This document shows positions 27,876 through 36,460 of a stretch of 64,000 nucleotides of DNA, piece by piece; the stretch's first letter is position 1; each line of letters starts with the position of its first letter. Source of the DNA: Diaphorobacter sp. HDW4A. GTDB lineage: Bacteria; Pseudomonadota; Gammaproteobacteria; Burkholderiales; Burkholderiaceae_C. Where the stretch lies: contig NZ_CP049910.1 of the NCBI RefSeq assembly GCF_011305995.1, positions 2,790,001-2,854,000 of the forward strand, given 5' to 3'. Both the position numbers and the translations under genes were made by a program. The notes below the pieces were generated by a model, which saw nothing but the letters and a program-made list of their open reading frames with translations, did not search any database and had not been told where the DNA came from.

Positions 27876-28885
27876 GGCAGTTTCAGCTCCGAGTCCTTCG
27901 CAAACGGCCATTTGCGGTTGATATCGTTCAGCAGGCTCTCCACCTTGCGCAGATTGGCATCGACCTCGCTACGCAGCGCACCGAGATCCGTCGTCGCCTC
28001 GTTCGCGTTGGCGGCAATGCCCTGGGCCTCGACCAGCACCGCGTCGATCTTGGTAAGGCTCTGGCGGGTGTCGGTCAGCAGGCCATTGAGCTGCAGCACC
28101 GCACCACGCACGTCCTGCACCAGCCCGGCATCCTTGCCCGCGCCGAAGACCTGCTTGTCCGCCTTGGCCACCACGCCATCCATGCGCGCGAGCAGCTGGT
28201 TGATGCGGTCCAGCGTGATCGCCACCTTCTTCGAATCGGCCTCGTTGCCGGTCAGCACCTTGAGCGCCCCACCCGGCCCATTCAGGCTTTCGGTGAGCGA
28301 ACGCACGTTCTCGACCACGCCACCCAGCGCCGAGCCCTGGCTGGTCATGGCGTTGAGGTTCTCCAACAGTTCGCGCGCCTGCGCCATGAGCTGGGGGATC
28401 TCGGCCGTCGCGTCGCCGCGCAGCACCGGGCGCATGGCGCCGTCCTCGAGCTGCGGATCGGTCAAGATGCCGCTGTAGGCCTTGATGGTCGTGCCGCCGA
28501 CGATGCCGCTCACCAGCGTGAACACGCTGGTCGAGCGCAGCCAGTGCGCGTCCTTGCGCGGCACGTCGATGAGGATGTGGACTTCCGCGTTGTCTGCCAG
28601 CTCGATCTTGCGCACGCGGCCAATCGGAAAGCCCTGAAAGGTCATATCCATGCCGACCGACACGCCCTGCGAATCGTCCGCCGTGAGAACAAGCCGTTGC
28701 GTGGGCTCGAACACGCCGCGCGCATACATCAGATAGATCGCCGCACCGACGACCAGCAGCATGGTGAACAACAGCATCGCCACCGCCTTGCGCTCGAGGT
28801 TCGCGACGGGGCGCAGCAGCTCGTCGCTTTCCATCGGCGGCAGCGGGCCATGCACCGGCTCTCGTTCTTTTTCGGGTTCTGTCAT
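27872..28885 (-). CDS. MCE-domain protein (MlaD/PqiB-like)
   Basis: 337 residues from ATG 28885. A cytoplasmic tail of about 34 residues, one transmembrane helix (AVAMLLFTMLLVVGAAIYLMY) and then an MCE domain (LVLTADDSQGVSVGMDMTFQGFPIGRVRKIEL) are seen. The rest is a long helical region with heptads (about 180-330). Such proteins form hexameric rings that carry lipids across the periplasm. It is 31 bases downstream of a MlaE-type permease gene. Confidence 0.88.
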   Translation of the reverse strand: MTEPEKEREPVHGPLPPMESDELLRPVANLERKAVAMLLFTMLLVVGAAIYLMYARGVFEPTQRLVLTADDSQGVSVGMDMTFQGFPIGRVRKIELADNAEVHILIDVPRKDAHWLRSTSVFTLVSGIVGGTTIKAYSGILTDPQLEDGAMRPVLRGDATAEIPQLMAQARELLENLNAMTSQGSALGGVVENVRSLTESLNGPGGALKVLTGNEADSKKVAITLDRINQLLARMDGVVAKADKQVFGAGKDAGLVQDVRGAVLQLNGLLTDTRQSLTKIDAVLVEAQGIAANANEATTDLGALRSEVDANLRKVESLLNDINRKWPFAKDSELKLP

Positions 28886-28916
28886 ATTTATAAGGCCCTG
28901 ATTTTCATCGTCCGGG

Positions 28917-29735
28917 TCAGTAGTAGTTGCCCACCAGCGAGGCGGCCTCGATGAGCAGCAGCACGGCAAACATACGCGCGAGCCCTCCGAGTTCGGAATC
29001 GAGCTGGCGCGGCATGCCGTTGCGGTCGGTGCGTGCATCCGCGTATAGCCCCTCAGCCATCGGGATCAGTGCAATCGCGAGGCTGAAGAACACGGTCTTG
29101 AACGCGAAGATGAAGGTGATCTGAGGCGTGAACACATGACCGAACATGCGCGTGTAGAGCGGCAGACCTGCCGTGCTGAGTCCATACACCCCCACATAGG
29201 CCATGAGCAGCGCGACCACGCACGACAGCGCCGCCAGCGTCACGCTGGCGTAAATGCCTGCAATCACGCGTGGCAACAGCTCCACGCGAATCGGGTCGGC
29301 CCCGTGCGCACGCAGTGCATCGAAATGACCAGACTGCTGCATCAACGCGAGCTTGGTGCCGTTGGGAATGGTGGCGCGCATCGCCACGAACAATGCGGCA
29401 GTCAGCGGAATCAGCTCCAGCACCAGCACGCGGATCACCATCTCGAGCGCATAACGCGACAGGCCGTAGCTCTGCGCCGTGACCACCACGATGCGCGTGA
29501 TCACCAGACTCAGCAGCGCCGCCAGCAGCGTGTGGCCGATGAGGATGGGGGCCGTCTCCAGATACATGTGCCGGGCCAGACGCCAACGCGTGGCGCGGTT
29601 GTAGCTCGACGGCGAAAGCATCAGCACCAGCACCACGGCGCCCAAGTAAACGATGCGCCACCAGGACACGGCCCAGCCACGCACCATGGCCCAGATGCGG
29701 TCCGGCAGTTCAACAACGCCCTGTGCTGCACTCAT
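28917..29735 (-). CDS. MlaE-type ABC permease
   Basis: 272 residues with five to six hydrophobic helices. The central block VLVLELIPLTAALFVAMRATIPNGTKLALMQQSGHFDALRAHGADP resembles the conserved cytoplasmic loop of MlaE/YrbE permeases, where the ATPase docks; the shorter quote LELIPLTAALFVAMR is the key part. It normally pairs with an MlaF-type ATPase and an MCE protein; the MCE gene follows, but no ATPase gene is here. First gene of the three-gene set. Confidence 0.85.
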   Translation of the reverse strand: MSAAQGVVELPDRIWAMVRGWAVSWWRIVYLGAVVLVLMLSPSSYNRATRWRLARHMYLETAPILIGHTLLAALLSLVITRIVVVTAQSYGLSRYALEMVIRVLVLELIPLTAALFVAMRATIPNGTKLALMQQSGHFDALRAHGADPIRVELLPRVIAGIYASVTLAALSCVVALLMAYVGVYGLSTAGLPLYTRMFGHVFTPQITFIFAFKTVFFSLAIALIPMAEGLYADARTDRNGMPRQLDSELGGLARMFAVLLLIEAASLVGNYY

Positions 29736-29770
29736 GCTTTGATCATAGCGGGACAGCCGCTGCGCGGGCG

Positions 29771-30235
29771 TCAGACATGGCGCTTGCGTGCAGGCTGCGG
29801 TTGTGGTGCTGGCACCGGATCCGCGTCGGCGCGCTCGTGCAGCGCCTCGATCACGTGGCAGTGCCCGCCCGCGCCGTCACAACGCCCGCGCAGCGAGAGC
29901 AGCTCCTGCTCCAGCGTCTGCAGCTCGCCTAGCCGGGTGCGCACATGCTCCAGATGTTCGTCAAGAGTCACGCAGGCGGCATGCGCATCGTGCTCTTCGG
30001 CTCCATCGAGCGCCAGTAGCGAGCGCACCTCACCCAGCGACATGTCCATCGCGCGGCACAGCCGCACGAAACGCAAACGATGAATTTCGTCGTCGTTGTA
30101 CAGCCGGTACTGGTTGTCCGCCCGTGACTGGGCTGGCAACAGCCCTTCCTTCTCGTAATAACGAATGCTGGCTGCCGAAATGCCGGACAGGCGTGCGGCA
30201 TCTCCGATACGGTATTGGGGGCTTTGAATGGACAT
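29771..30235 (-). CDS. MerR-family heavy-metal-responsive regulator (CadR/PbrR-like)
   Basis: 154 residues from ATG 30235 with AAGG upstream. An N-terminal MerR helix-turn-helix (YRIGDAARLSGISAASIRYYEKEGLL) is followed by a dimerisation helix and a metal loop. Cysteines are at 60, 88, 119 and 126, the last two in GRCDGAGGHCHV, the arrangement of Cd/Pb/Zn sensors. It is divergent from the P-type ATPase gene, with 40 bases between, and should twist the ATPase promoter into an active shape when metal binds. Confidence 0.9.
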   Translation of the reverse strand: MSIQSPQYRIGDAARLSGISAASIRYYEKEGLLPAQSRADNQYRLYNDDEIHRLRFVRLCRAMDMSLGEVRSLLALDGAEEHDAHAACVTLDEHLEHVRTRLGELQTLEQELLSLRGRCDGAGGHCHVIEALHERADADPVPAPQPQPARKRHV

Positions 30236-30238
30236 CGC

Positions 30239-30270
30239 TTGACCTTCAAGTGACTTCAAGGTTTCCAATC
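30239..30270 (+). promoter_or_regulatory. MerR-type promoter and operator of the P-type ATPase gene
   Basis: TTGACC (30239-30244) is a -35 box and TCCAAT (30265-30270) a -10 candidate, with the long 20-base spacer typical of MerR-controlled promoters. The spacer holds a 21-base dyad (30242-30262: ACCTT, AAGT, ACTT, AAGGT arms; mismatches only at two symmetric bases and the centre), matching CadR/PbrR operators. Confidence 0.75.
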
Positions 30271-30275
30271 ATGAC

Positions 30276-32360
30276 ATGAGCCAAAGCACCCCACTTCCAG
30301 AATCCCCTGCAAGCCATGGTCATGATCACAAGGGTCACGACCATGGCCATCAGCACGATCATGCATCCCACGCTGCCGCCACAAAGAAGAAGACGGCTCC
30401 GCCCGCTATGGGCTGCGGGGCCTGCTGCGGCGGCGACACGTCTGCCCAGGCCGAAGGCGACGACGACCACGCGGGCCACGACCACGGCGTGCTGCCTGGC
30501 TGGCCGCGCATCTACGCGGCACTGGCGGTCGCGCTGGGCGCAGAGGTCGCGCACTGGTATGAGCTGCAGTACGTGGGCATGGCGCTTGCCGTCATCGCCA
30601 TTCTGCTATCGGGCCTCGGCGTCTACAAGGCGGGCATCCAGAGTCTTTTGAAGCTCAAGCTCGGCATCCATGCGCTCATGGCCGTGGCGGTGACCGGCGC
30701 TTTCCTCATCGGCCAATGGCCCGAGGCGGCTATGGTGATGGCACTCTACGCAGCAGCCGAGCGCATCGAAGACCAAGCCATGGACAAGGCGCGCAACGCC
30801 ATCCGCAGCCTGCTCAATCTCGCGCCCGAGACCGCCGACGTAATGCAAGCCGACGGCCGCATTCAGAAGACCGCCGTGAGCGATGTGCCCATGGGCGCGA
30901 CGGTGCGCGTCGCCCCCGGCGCGCTGGTTCCGCTCGACGGCACCGTCACGCAGGGAGAAAGCGCCGTCAATCAGGCCCCGATCACCGGCGAAAGCCAACT
31001 GGCCGACAAGGCCGTGGGGGATACGCTCTATGCGGGCAGCGTCAATCAGAATGGCGAGCTGCAGATGCAGGTAACCGCCCCACCTGGCAACACCCTCCTC
31101 GCGCGCATCGTGCACGCCGTCGAAGAGGCCCAGGCCTCGCGGGCGCCCACGCAGCGCTTTGTTGACCGCTTCGCCCAGGTCTACACTCCCATCGTCTTCG
31201 TGCTGGCCTTGCTGCTGGCTGTGCTGGCGCCGCTGGTCGCCAACTGGTCCTGGCACGACTCGATCTACCAGGCCCTCGCCCTGTTGGTGATCGCCTGCCC
31301 TTGTGCGCTGGTGATCTCCACACCCGTCACTGTCGTGAGCGCGCTCACCGCCGCCGCCAAGCGCGGCATCCTGATCAAGGGCGGCAGCGCGCTCGAAGAG
31401 GCCCGCAAGCTCAAAGTCATCGCCCTCGACAAGACCGGCACACTGACCACCGGCAGCCCCGCCCTCGTGCAATGGCAGGCAATTCGCGCTGGCAACGGTG
31501 AGGACGCAGCTCACATTGCCTGGCAGTTGGCCAGCCGCTCGGACCATCCCGTCTCGCGTGCCATCGCGACGGGGCTCGCGCAGAAGTTGCCCGCACAAAT
31601 CGACAACAACGTGCAAGATCTCAAGGCTCTGCCCGGTCGTGGCGTGGAAGGCAGCATCTTCGGGCAGCGCTATGTGCTGGGCAACCTGCGCGTAATGCGC
31701 GAAATGGGCGTGGCCGACGACGCGCTGGACAAGCAACTCGACGAGCAGGAAAAGCAAGGCCGCACCGTCACGCTGCTGGCGGATGAGCGCTCGGTACTTG
31801 CCTTTTTCGCTGTGGCCGACCCGCTGCGCAGCACCTCGCGCGAAGCGGTCGAACAACTCAAGTCCTTGGGCGTCGAGCCTATCGTGCTGAGCGGCGACAA
31901 CCCCTCCACCGTCAAGGCCGTGGCCGCCGAGGCCGGTATCGCCGACGCGCGTGGCGGCCTGCTGCCGCACGACAAGCTCGAACTGCTCGCCGACTTCCAG
32001 AAAACCAAAGGCCCCACCGCCATGACTGGCGACGGCATCAACGACGCCCCCGCCCTCGCCAAGGCCGATGTCGGCTTCGCCATGGGCGGAGCCCACTCCA
32101 CCGGCATGGCCATGGAAACTGCAGCCGTCGTCCTCATGAACGACGACCTGCGCCGCATCCCCGATACCGTGCGCCTCTCGCAATCGGCGCACAGCATCCT
32201 GTGGCAGAACATCAGCCTCGCACTCGGCATCAAAGTAGTGTTCTTCATCCTCGCCCTCACAGGGAACGCAACCATGTGGATGGCCGTGGTGGCGGACATG
32301 GGGGTTTCGTTGCTGGTGGTGGCGAACGGGCTGCGACTGAGGAACTGGACAGGCAAGTAG
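30276..32360 (+). CDS. Heavy-metal-translocating P1B-type ATPase (Zn/Cd/Pb type)
   Basis: 694 residues. The N-terminal 70 residues are His/Asp rich (HGHDHKGHDHGHQHDH, later DDDHAGHDHG) with Cys47, Cys50 and Cys51, instead of a normal heavy-metal-associated domain. The core is standard: TGES at 237-240, the membrane metal site Cys341-Pro-Cys343, the phosphorylated Asp385 in DKTGT, and TGDGINDAPALAKADVG. The CPC motif and the CadR-like regulator point to export of Zn, Cd or Pb into the periplasm. The ATG lies only 5 bases after the predicted -10 box, so the message may be nearly leaderless; no clear ribosome site precedes it. Confidence 0.92.
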   Translation: MSQSTPLPESPASHGHDHKGHDHGHQHDHASHAAATKKKTAPPAMGCGACCGGDTSAQAEGDDDHAGHDHGVLPGWPRIYAALAVALGAEVAHWYELQYVGMALAVIAILLSGLGVYKAGIQSLLKLKLGIHALMAVAVTGAFLIGQWPEAAMVMALYAAAERIEDQAMDKARNAIRSLLNLAPETADVMQADGRIQKTAVSDVPMGATVRVAPGALVPLDGTVTQGESAVNQAPITGESQLADKAVGDTLYAGSVNQNGELQMQVTAPPGNTLLARIVHAVEEAQASRAPTQRFVDRFAQVYTPIVFVLALLLAVLAPLVANWSWHDSIYQALALLVIACPCALVISTPVTVVSALTAAAKRGILIKGGSALEEARKLKVIALDKTGTLTTGSPALVQWQAIRAGNGEDAAHIAWQLASRSDHPVSRAIATGLAQKLPAQIDNNVQDLKALPGRGVEGSIFGQRYVLGNLRVMREMGVADDALDKQLDEQEKQGRTVTLLADERSVLAFFAVADPLRSTSREAVEQLKSLGVEPIVLSGDNPSTVKAVAAEAGIADARGGLLPHDKLELLADFQKTKGPTAMTGDGINDAPALAKADVGFAMGGAHSTGMAMETAAVVLMNDDLRRIPDTVRLSQSAHSILWQNISLALGIKVVFFILALTGNATMWMAVVADMGVSLLVVANGLRLRNWTGK

Positions 32361-32407
32361 ATCCCAGCGATCACATCAGCATTCGGCTCACGGGTGGAGT
32401 CGCGGAT

Positions 32408-33982
32408 TCAGCCCGAAAGCCGGACGTCGTCACCACCACGCAGTCTCCGAGTCATGTCCGACAACTGACATGCATACGTGCTGATGCTGCCCAGCATGCG
32501 CTCAACCCCCCTGTCCAATCGGTGCAACGCATCTCCACACGCATTCACCGCATTGGCGGAAAGTACAACAAGCCGTTCATGAACCGCATGGGCCAGCGCA
32601 GCATGCAAGTTGACATAACCGACGACCAAATCATGCATCCCGGCATCCACTGAGTGGGTCGACAACACTTCGTAGCCTGCCCCAGCGGGAACTTCAAATA
32701 CCGGGCCAACAGCGGGGGCCACTACATAGCCACAAAGAAGTTCACTTGCCTGCCGCTCGAACGCTATGTTCGACAACCGCTCGACGTCAGCACATGCAGC
32801 CTGCACATCGCGATGAGGCGCGTGTTGCTCCAACACTCGCTGCAGTTCGGGAATGACTTCGCGCCATACCCGTTGAACAATGCGTGCTTCTCGCGACTCC
32901 AGTGCATCGCGCTCCGCATGCAGCACTTGCCTCAAGTCCTCCAGTGCGGGCACCAGATTGGATTGCAGATCACCCAGCACATGCTCCTGCAGGTGATGCA
33001 TCATTACCTCGGCGGGCTTACGCTGTTTGTAGGCCGAAGCGGGCTCAGCGATGTCCAACAGCGCGGCATACAGGCGTTCAAAACCGGCGTCGGCCATGGC
33101 GTCGGCCGTTTGCCCTTGCGTGCTCGCCATGTGGACAGAGAGGGAAAGCGACGCTTTCAACCAGGCGGTATCCACGTTCATGGTTCTGAGCTTGTCCAGC
33201 GCACGCTCCCGAACATCCACTTCCTGCAATGCGCGATTGGCTTGGGTCTTGTTGCGAAGGCACTTGACGATTTTCCCGTCGATTTCATCTTCCTCGATAC
33301 AGTCGCTGCGGGTGACGATGGGCAGCAAAGGCTTTCCGCGACGCAGTTCGCGGCCCAGCTCATCAAGCTCCTGCACCTGGCCGGGCGACGTGGAGCTGGT
33401 CAGCCACAGTACGGCATCGGCACTGTCGAGAAAACGCCGCGTCAGATCACCATTGTCCTCGGTGACGGAATGCAGGCCGGGTGTATCCAGCAGCACCAAT
33501 CTCTCACCCAGACAAACGCCCTGCAGATGGGCGGTGGTCTCCGTCGCACCTTCGTGAAAACACTGCACTGCATCCACGATCTGACCTGCATCCAGACGAA
33601 AGAACCGCGCGCTGTGGCCCTGCCGACGAAAGCGTTCGGCGAGGAAGTTGCACAGCGAACTCTTGCCCGCGTTGAACTTGCCGAAGACCAGCAGCATGAC
33701 CTTGTCGTCGAATGCGCTGGCCAGCGATTGCGCTGGCTGAAGCTCTGCCCACTGCACGGCCCATCGGGCCTCGCCGGATTTCATCTCGCGATTGAGGGCC
33801 TGCACTTGCCGTGCCAACGTGCTGTCTGGCCGCAATCCGGCATGGTCCAGATCATTGCTCCCAAGCACCTGCACCAAGTCCGCGAGCCAGCTCGCCATCC
33901 CCTCGAGGACGGGCTGAAGATCTCGAGCCTCGACACCGAAGGCGCTGGACGCGGCGATGAAGCGCTGCTCCCAGGCGTTCAT
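32408..33982 (-). CDS. Dynamin-like large GTPase, second of a tandem pair
   Basis: 524 residues. P-loop GKFNAGKSS at 101-109, a switch I threonine near 149-150 (ATETT), DTPG at 166-169 and TRSD at 224-227 (an atypical N/TKxD) form a complete G domain. The remaining 290 residues are predicted helical (AEVMMHHLQEHVLGDLQSNL and following) with a glycine/valine hydrophobic patch near the C-terminus (GYVVAPAVGPVFEVPAGAG), as in bacterial dynamin-like proteins that bind membranes. Its ATG overlaps the stop of the first GTPase gene (ATGA), so the two are probably made together. Paired unequal dynamins in bacteria can assemble as a hetero-oligomer. The function here is unknown; a link to benzoate use is only positional. 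Confidence 0.75.
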   Translation of the reverse strand: MNAWEQRFIAASSAFGVEARDLQPVLEGMASWLADLVQVLGSNDLDHAGLRPDSTLARQVQALNREMKSGEARWAVQWAELQPAQSLASAFDDKVMLLVFGKFNAGKSSLCNFLAERFRRQGHSARFFRLDAGQIVDAVQCFHEGATETTAHLQGVCLGERLVLLDTPGLHSVTEDNGDLTRRFLDSADAVLWLTSSTSPGQVQELDELGRELRRGKPLLPIVTRSDCIEEDEIDGKIVKCLRNKTQANRALQEVDVRERALDKLRTMNVDTAWLKASLSLSVHMASTQGQTADAMADAGFERLYAALLDIAEPASAYKQRKPAEVMMHHLQEHVLGDLQSNLVPALEDLRQVLHAERDALESREARIVQRVWREVIPELQRVLEQHAPHRDVQAACADVERLSNIAFERQASELLCGYVVAPAVGPVFEVPAGAGYEVLSTHSVDAGMHDLVVGYVNLHAALAHAVHERLVVLSANAVNACGDALHRLDRGVERMLGSISTYACQLSDMTRRLRGGDDVRLSG

Positions 33983-35241
33983 GAGCGCTCCAGACGGTGC
34001 AACGCCGCCAAGGCTTTGTCGATGTCAGCGAGACGGGCGGCACCATCGGCCAACTGTCGGGCCAGAGACACGCGGTCTTCCGACCATTCAAAATAGCGCC
34101 CGAAGTCCTGCGCCAGCCTTGCTCGCCCCTCCGGATCACAGAAGATGCGGCGCAGGTCGTCGCGATATTTGACCGACACGCCCATGACGGCGACCATCAC
34201 CGTGTCGAGACTGCGCACCGAGGTTTGCTGCGCCTGCGGCAGTCCCACGACCCCGTGCCGCACCAGATGCGCGTTGATGGCAATGCAGGCGCGCGAGTAC
34301 GCAATCTGTATGTGGGCCCGCTCGCGCTTGCCTGCCGTGAGTTTGAACATGTTCTCAAAGGAGTCGGGCACCAGCGCCTGATCGGGGCCGCTGACGTCGA
34401 GCACCGGCTGCAGGTCGTCCTGCACCTTGTCGAGCACGGCCAGCAATCCGTCATCAAACTCCAGCCGCTGGCGCTCTTGAAGTGCGCACAGTGCCTCATT
34501 GCGTAATTCCTCGGTCACCTGCAGGCTCAGCAGTTCGTCCTGGATTTCACCGAACAGCAGGTTGGATTCGTGCACACGCGCCCAGGGCACTCCCGCCATC
34601 GCCTTGCGCAGCGCTTCCTGCAATGCAGGAATGCCGCTTTTCTGAATCAGCAGTTGCTTTCCCTGCTCCACGCCCTGTCGATGGCGGCTAGCAGATACCA
34701 AATGCAGCGCAAGGTCCGTCGACTGCACGCGGATGGCTGCCACCACCTTGTCCACATGCGCGTCGTCGGACAGTTGATCCACCTGCGTCAGCACGAACAA
34801 GGTCTGACGCAAAGTGCGCTTCTGATCCGCGCGCAGCACTTGAAGCAAGTCGCGCTCAACAGCATCCAGTTCGCCCTCCTTGGCGGCATGAACGAACAGG
34901 CGGATGTCGGTCTCAAGCCAGGTAGCCCGGTGCGAATGGTCGTCATCCGCTTGCGCCACATCGGCATCCAATCCCGGAGCATCGAGCCAACGCGCTTCCT
35001 GCTGTACATGCTCAGCCAAGGCCACCGTCTCTCGCCGGTCTGCCACAGCGAAAATGTCGCTGCCCATCAGCTCATTGAGCAGGCGGCTTTTGCCGTGGTT
35101 GTATTTACCGATCACCGTGACGGTCGGTTTGGCTTCATGCCGCGCCAGAATGTGCAGACGTGCCATGTCATGGGCACGCGCGGGCAGCACCGCAAGTACA
35201 TCGTTCGCCGTCCGTTCGACATCATTCACTGCCATCTCCAT
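33979..35241 (-). CDS. Dynamin-like GTPase, first of a tandem pair
   Basis: 420 residues from ATG 35241, which has a perfect AAGGAG six bases upstream; an ATG at 35256 overlapping the benE stop (ATGA) is the alternative. The frame continues open into benE but that part is benE read out of frame. P-loop GKYNHGKS at 45-52, DAPG at 87-90, TQVD at 152-155. The rest is helical with an arginine/aspartate-rich middle. Same family as the next gene but clearly diverged and shorter. Starts within about 12 bases of the benE end, so it belongs to the same transcript. Confidence 0.72.
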   Translation of the reverse strand: MEMAVNDVERTANDVLAVLPARAHDMARLHILARHEAKPTVTVIGKYNHGKSRLLNELMGSDIFAVADRRETVALAEHVQQEARWLDAPGLDADVAQADDDHSHRATWLETDIRLFVHAAKEGELDAVERDLLQVLRADQKRTLRQTLFVLTQVDQLSDDAHVDKVVAAIRVQSTDLALHLVSASRHRQGVEQGKQLLIQKSGIPALQEALRKAMAGVPWARVHESNLLFGEIQDELLSLQVTEELRNEALCALQERQRLEFDDGLLAVLDKVQDDLQPVLDVSGPDQALVPDSFENMFKLTAGKRERAHIQIAYSRACIAINAHLVRHGVVGLPQAQQTSVRSLDTVMVAVMGVSVKYRDDLRRIFCDPEGRARLAQDFGRYFEWSEDRVSLARQLADGAARLADIDKALAALHRLERS

Positions 35242-35252
35242 CACACACTCCT

Positions 35253-36422
35253 TCATTTCACTTTCGCGGGGCGACCGAAAATCCAATACGACGCCATGCC
35301 AAACACCACGCCCCAGAAGGCCGCGCCCAATCCGAACAGCGTCATGCCCGAAGCCGTCGCCAAAAACGTAATGACCGCTGGCTCGACATAAGCGGCCTCG
35401 TCCGCGACGATACGGATGTTGGACACAATGGCCCCTATCAGCGCCAACCCGGCCAGCGCGGCAATCAGGGCCGCAGGAACGGCCGTGAACACCTGCACGA
35501 TGGTCCCCGCGAACGTGCCACCGATCAGATAGAACACTCCGTTGGCAATGCCCGCCACGTAGCGCTTTCCGGGATCGGAGTGGGCATCCTTGCCCGTGCA
35601 CAGCGCCGCCGTGATCGCCGCCAGCACGATGGTGATGCCGCCAAAGCACGCCGTCAGAAGCGACGCGAGGCCGGTGCCTGCCACCACGGCTCTGGATGGC
35701 ACGCGATAGCCCGCGAGTTGCAGAACGGCCATGCCCGGCAGGTATTGCCCGGTGAGGCTCACGAGCACCAGCGGCACGGTGAAGCTGAAGAACACGCCGA
35801 AGTTGAATTGCGGCGCGACAAATACCGGATGGGCCATCGACAGGCCAAGCGCCTGCAGATGCGTCGTGCCCATGGCAAAGGCCACGGCAAAGCCGGTCAG
35901 CGCCACGACGACAATGGTGTAGCGCGGCCACAATCGCTTGCCCGCCATGTAGGCCGCGAGCATCGCAAACACCAGAATCGGCGCATCGACGCTCACCCGA
36001 AATGCCTGCATGCCGAACTGGAACAGGATGCCCGCCATCATCCCCGCCGCAATGCCCTTGGGAATGAAATTCACGATCTTCTCGAACAGACCGGAGACGC
36101 CGATCGCAATGACGATGACTGCAGCCGTCAGGTAGGCGCCCACCACCTCGGGCATGGTGATGTTGGGCAGCAGACTCAGCAGCAAAGCCGTGCCCGGTGC
36201 GGACCAAGCGGTGATGATGGGTTGCCTGAGCCACCAGCTCAGCAGCAGCCCGCTTACACCGGCCCCCATCGAGATCGCCCAGATCCACGAGGTCAGTTCC
36301 GCGTTCGAGACATGGCCGACCTGCGCAGCCTGGATGAAGATGACGAGCGGGCCGGCGTATGAAATCAGCACCGCCAGAAAGCCCGCTACCCAGGCAGTGA
36401 TGGGGACATCCTTGATCGCCAT
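35253..36422 (-). CDS. benE: Benzoate/H+ symporter, BenE family
   Basis: 389 residues from ATG 36422, with GAGGAG six bases before. It has about 12 membrane helices; AWSAPGTALLLSLLPNITMPEVVGAY and FIPKGIAAGMMAGILFQFGMQAF are typical of the BenE family (each quoted in short: SAPGTALL, PKGIAAGMMAGI). It imports benzoate with protons across the inner membrane. It follows the AAHS permease gene by 38 bases and is overlapped or nearly touched by the GTPase gene downstream. Confidence 0.92.
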   Translation of the reverse strand: MAIKDVPITAWVAGFLAVLISYAGPLVIFIQAAQVGHVSNAELTSWIWAISMGAGVSGLLLSWWLRQPIITAWSAPGTALLLSLLPNITMPEVVGAYLTAAVIVIAIGVSGLFEKIVNFIPKGIAAGMMAGILFQFGMQAFRVSVDAPILVFAMLAAYMAGKRLWPRYTIVVVALTGFAVAFAMGTTHLQALGLSMAHPVFVAPQFNFGVFFSFTVPLVLVSLTGQYLPGMAVLQLAGYRVPSRAVVAGTGLASLLTACFGGITIVLAAITAALCTGKDAHSDPGKRYVAGIANGVFYLIGGTFAGTIVQVFTAVPAALIAALAGLALIGAIVSNIRIVADEAAYVEPAVITFLATASGMTLFGLGAAFWGVVFGMASYWIFGRPAKVK

Positions 36423-36460
36423 GCTTTCTCCTCGTGAAGCCCCTGGTGGATCGACTTCGC

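Noticed and set aside
30606..32192. 528-residue minus-strand frame opposite the P-type ATPase
   Set aside because: Shadow of a gene whose catalytic motifs are all present on the plus strand.
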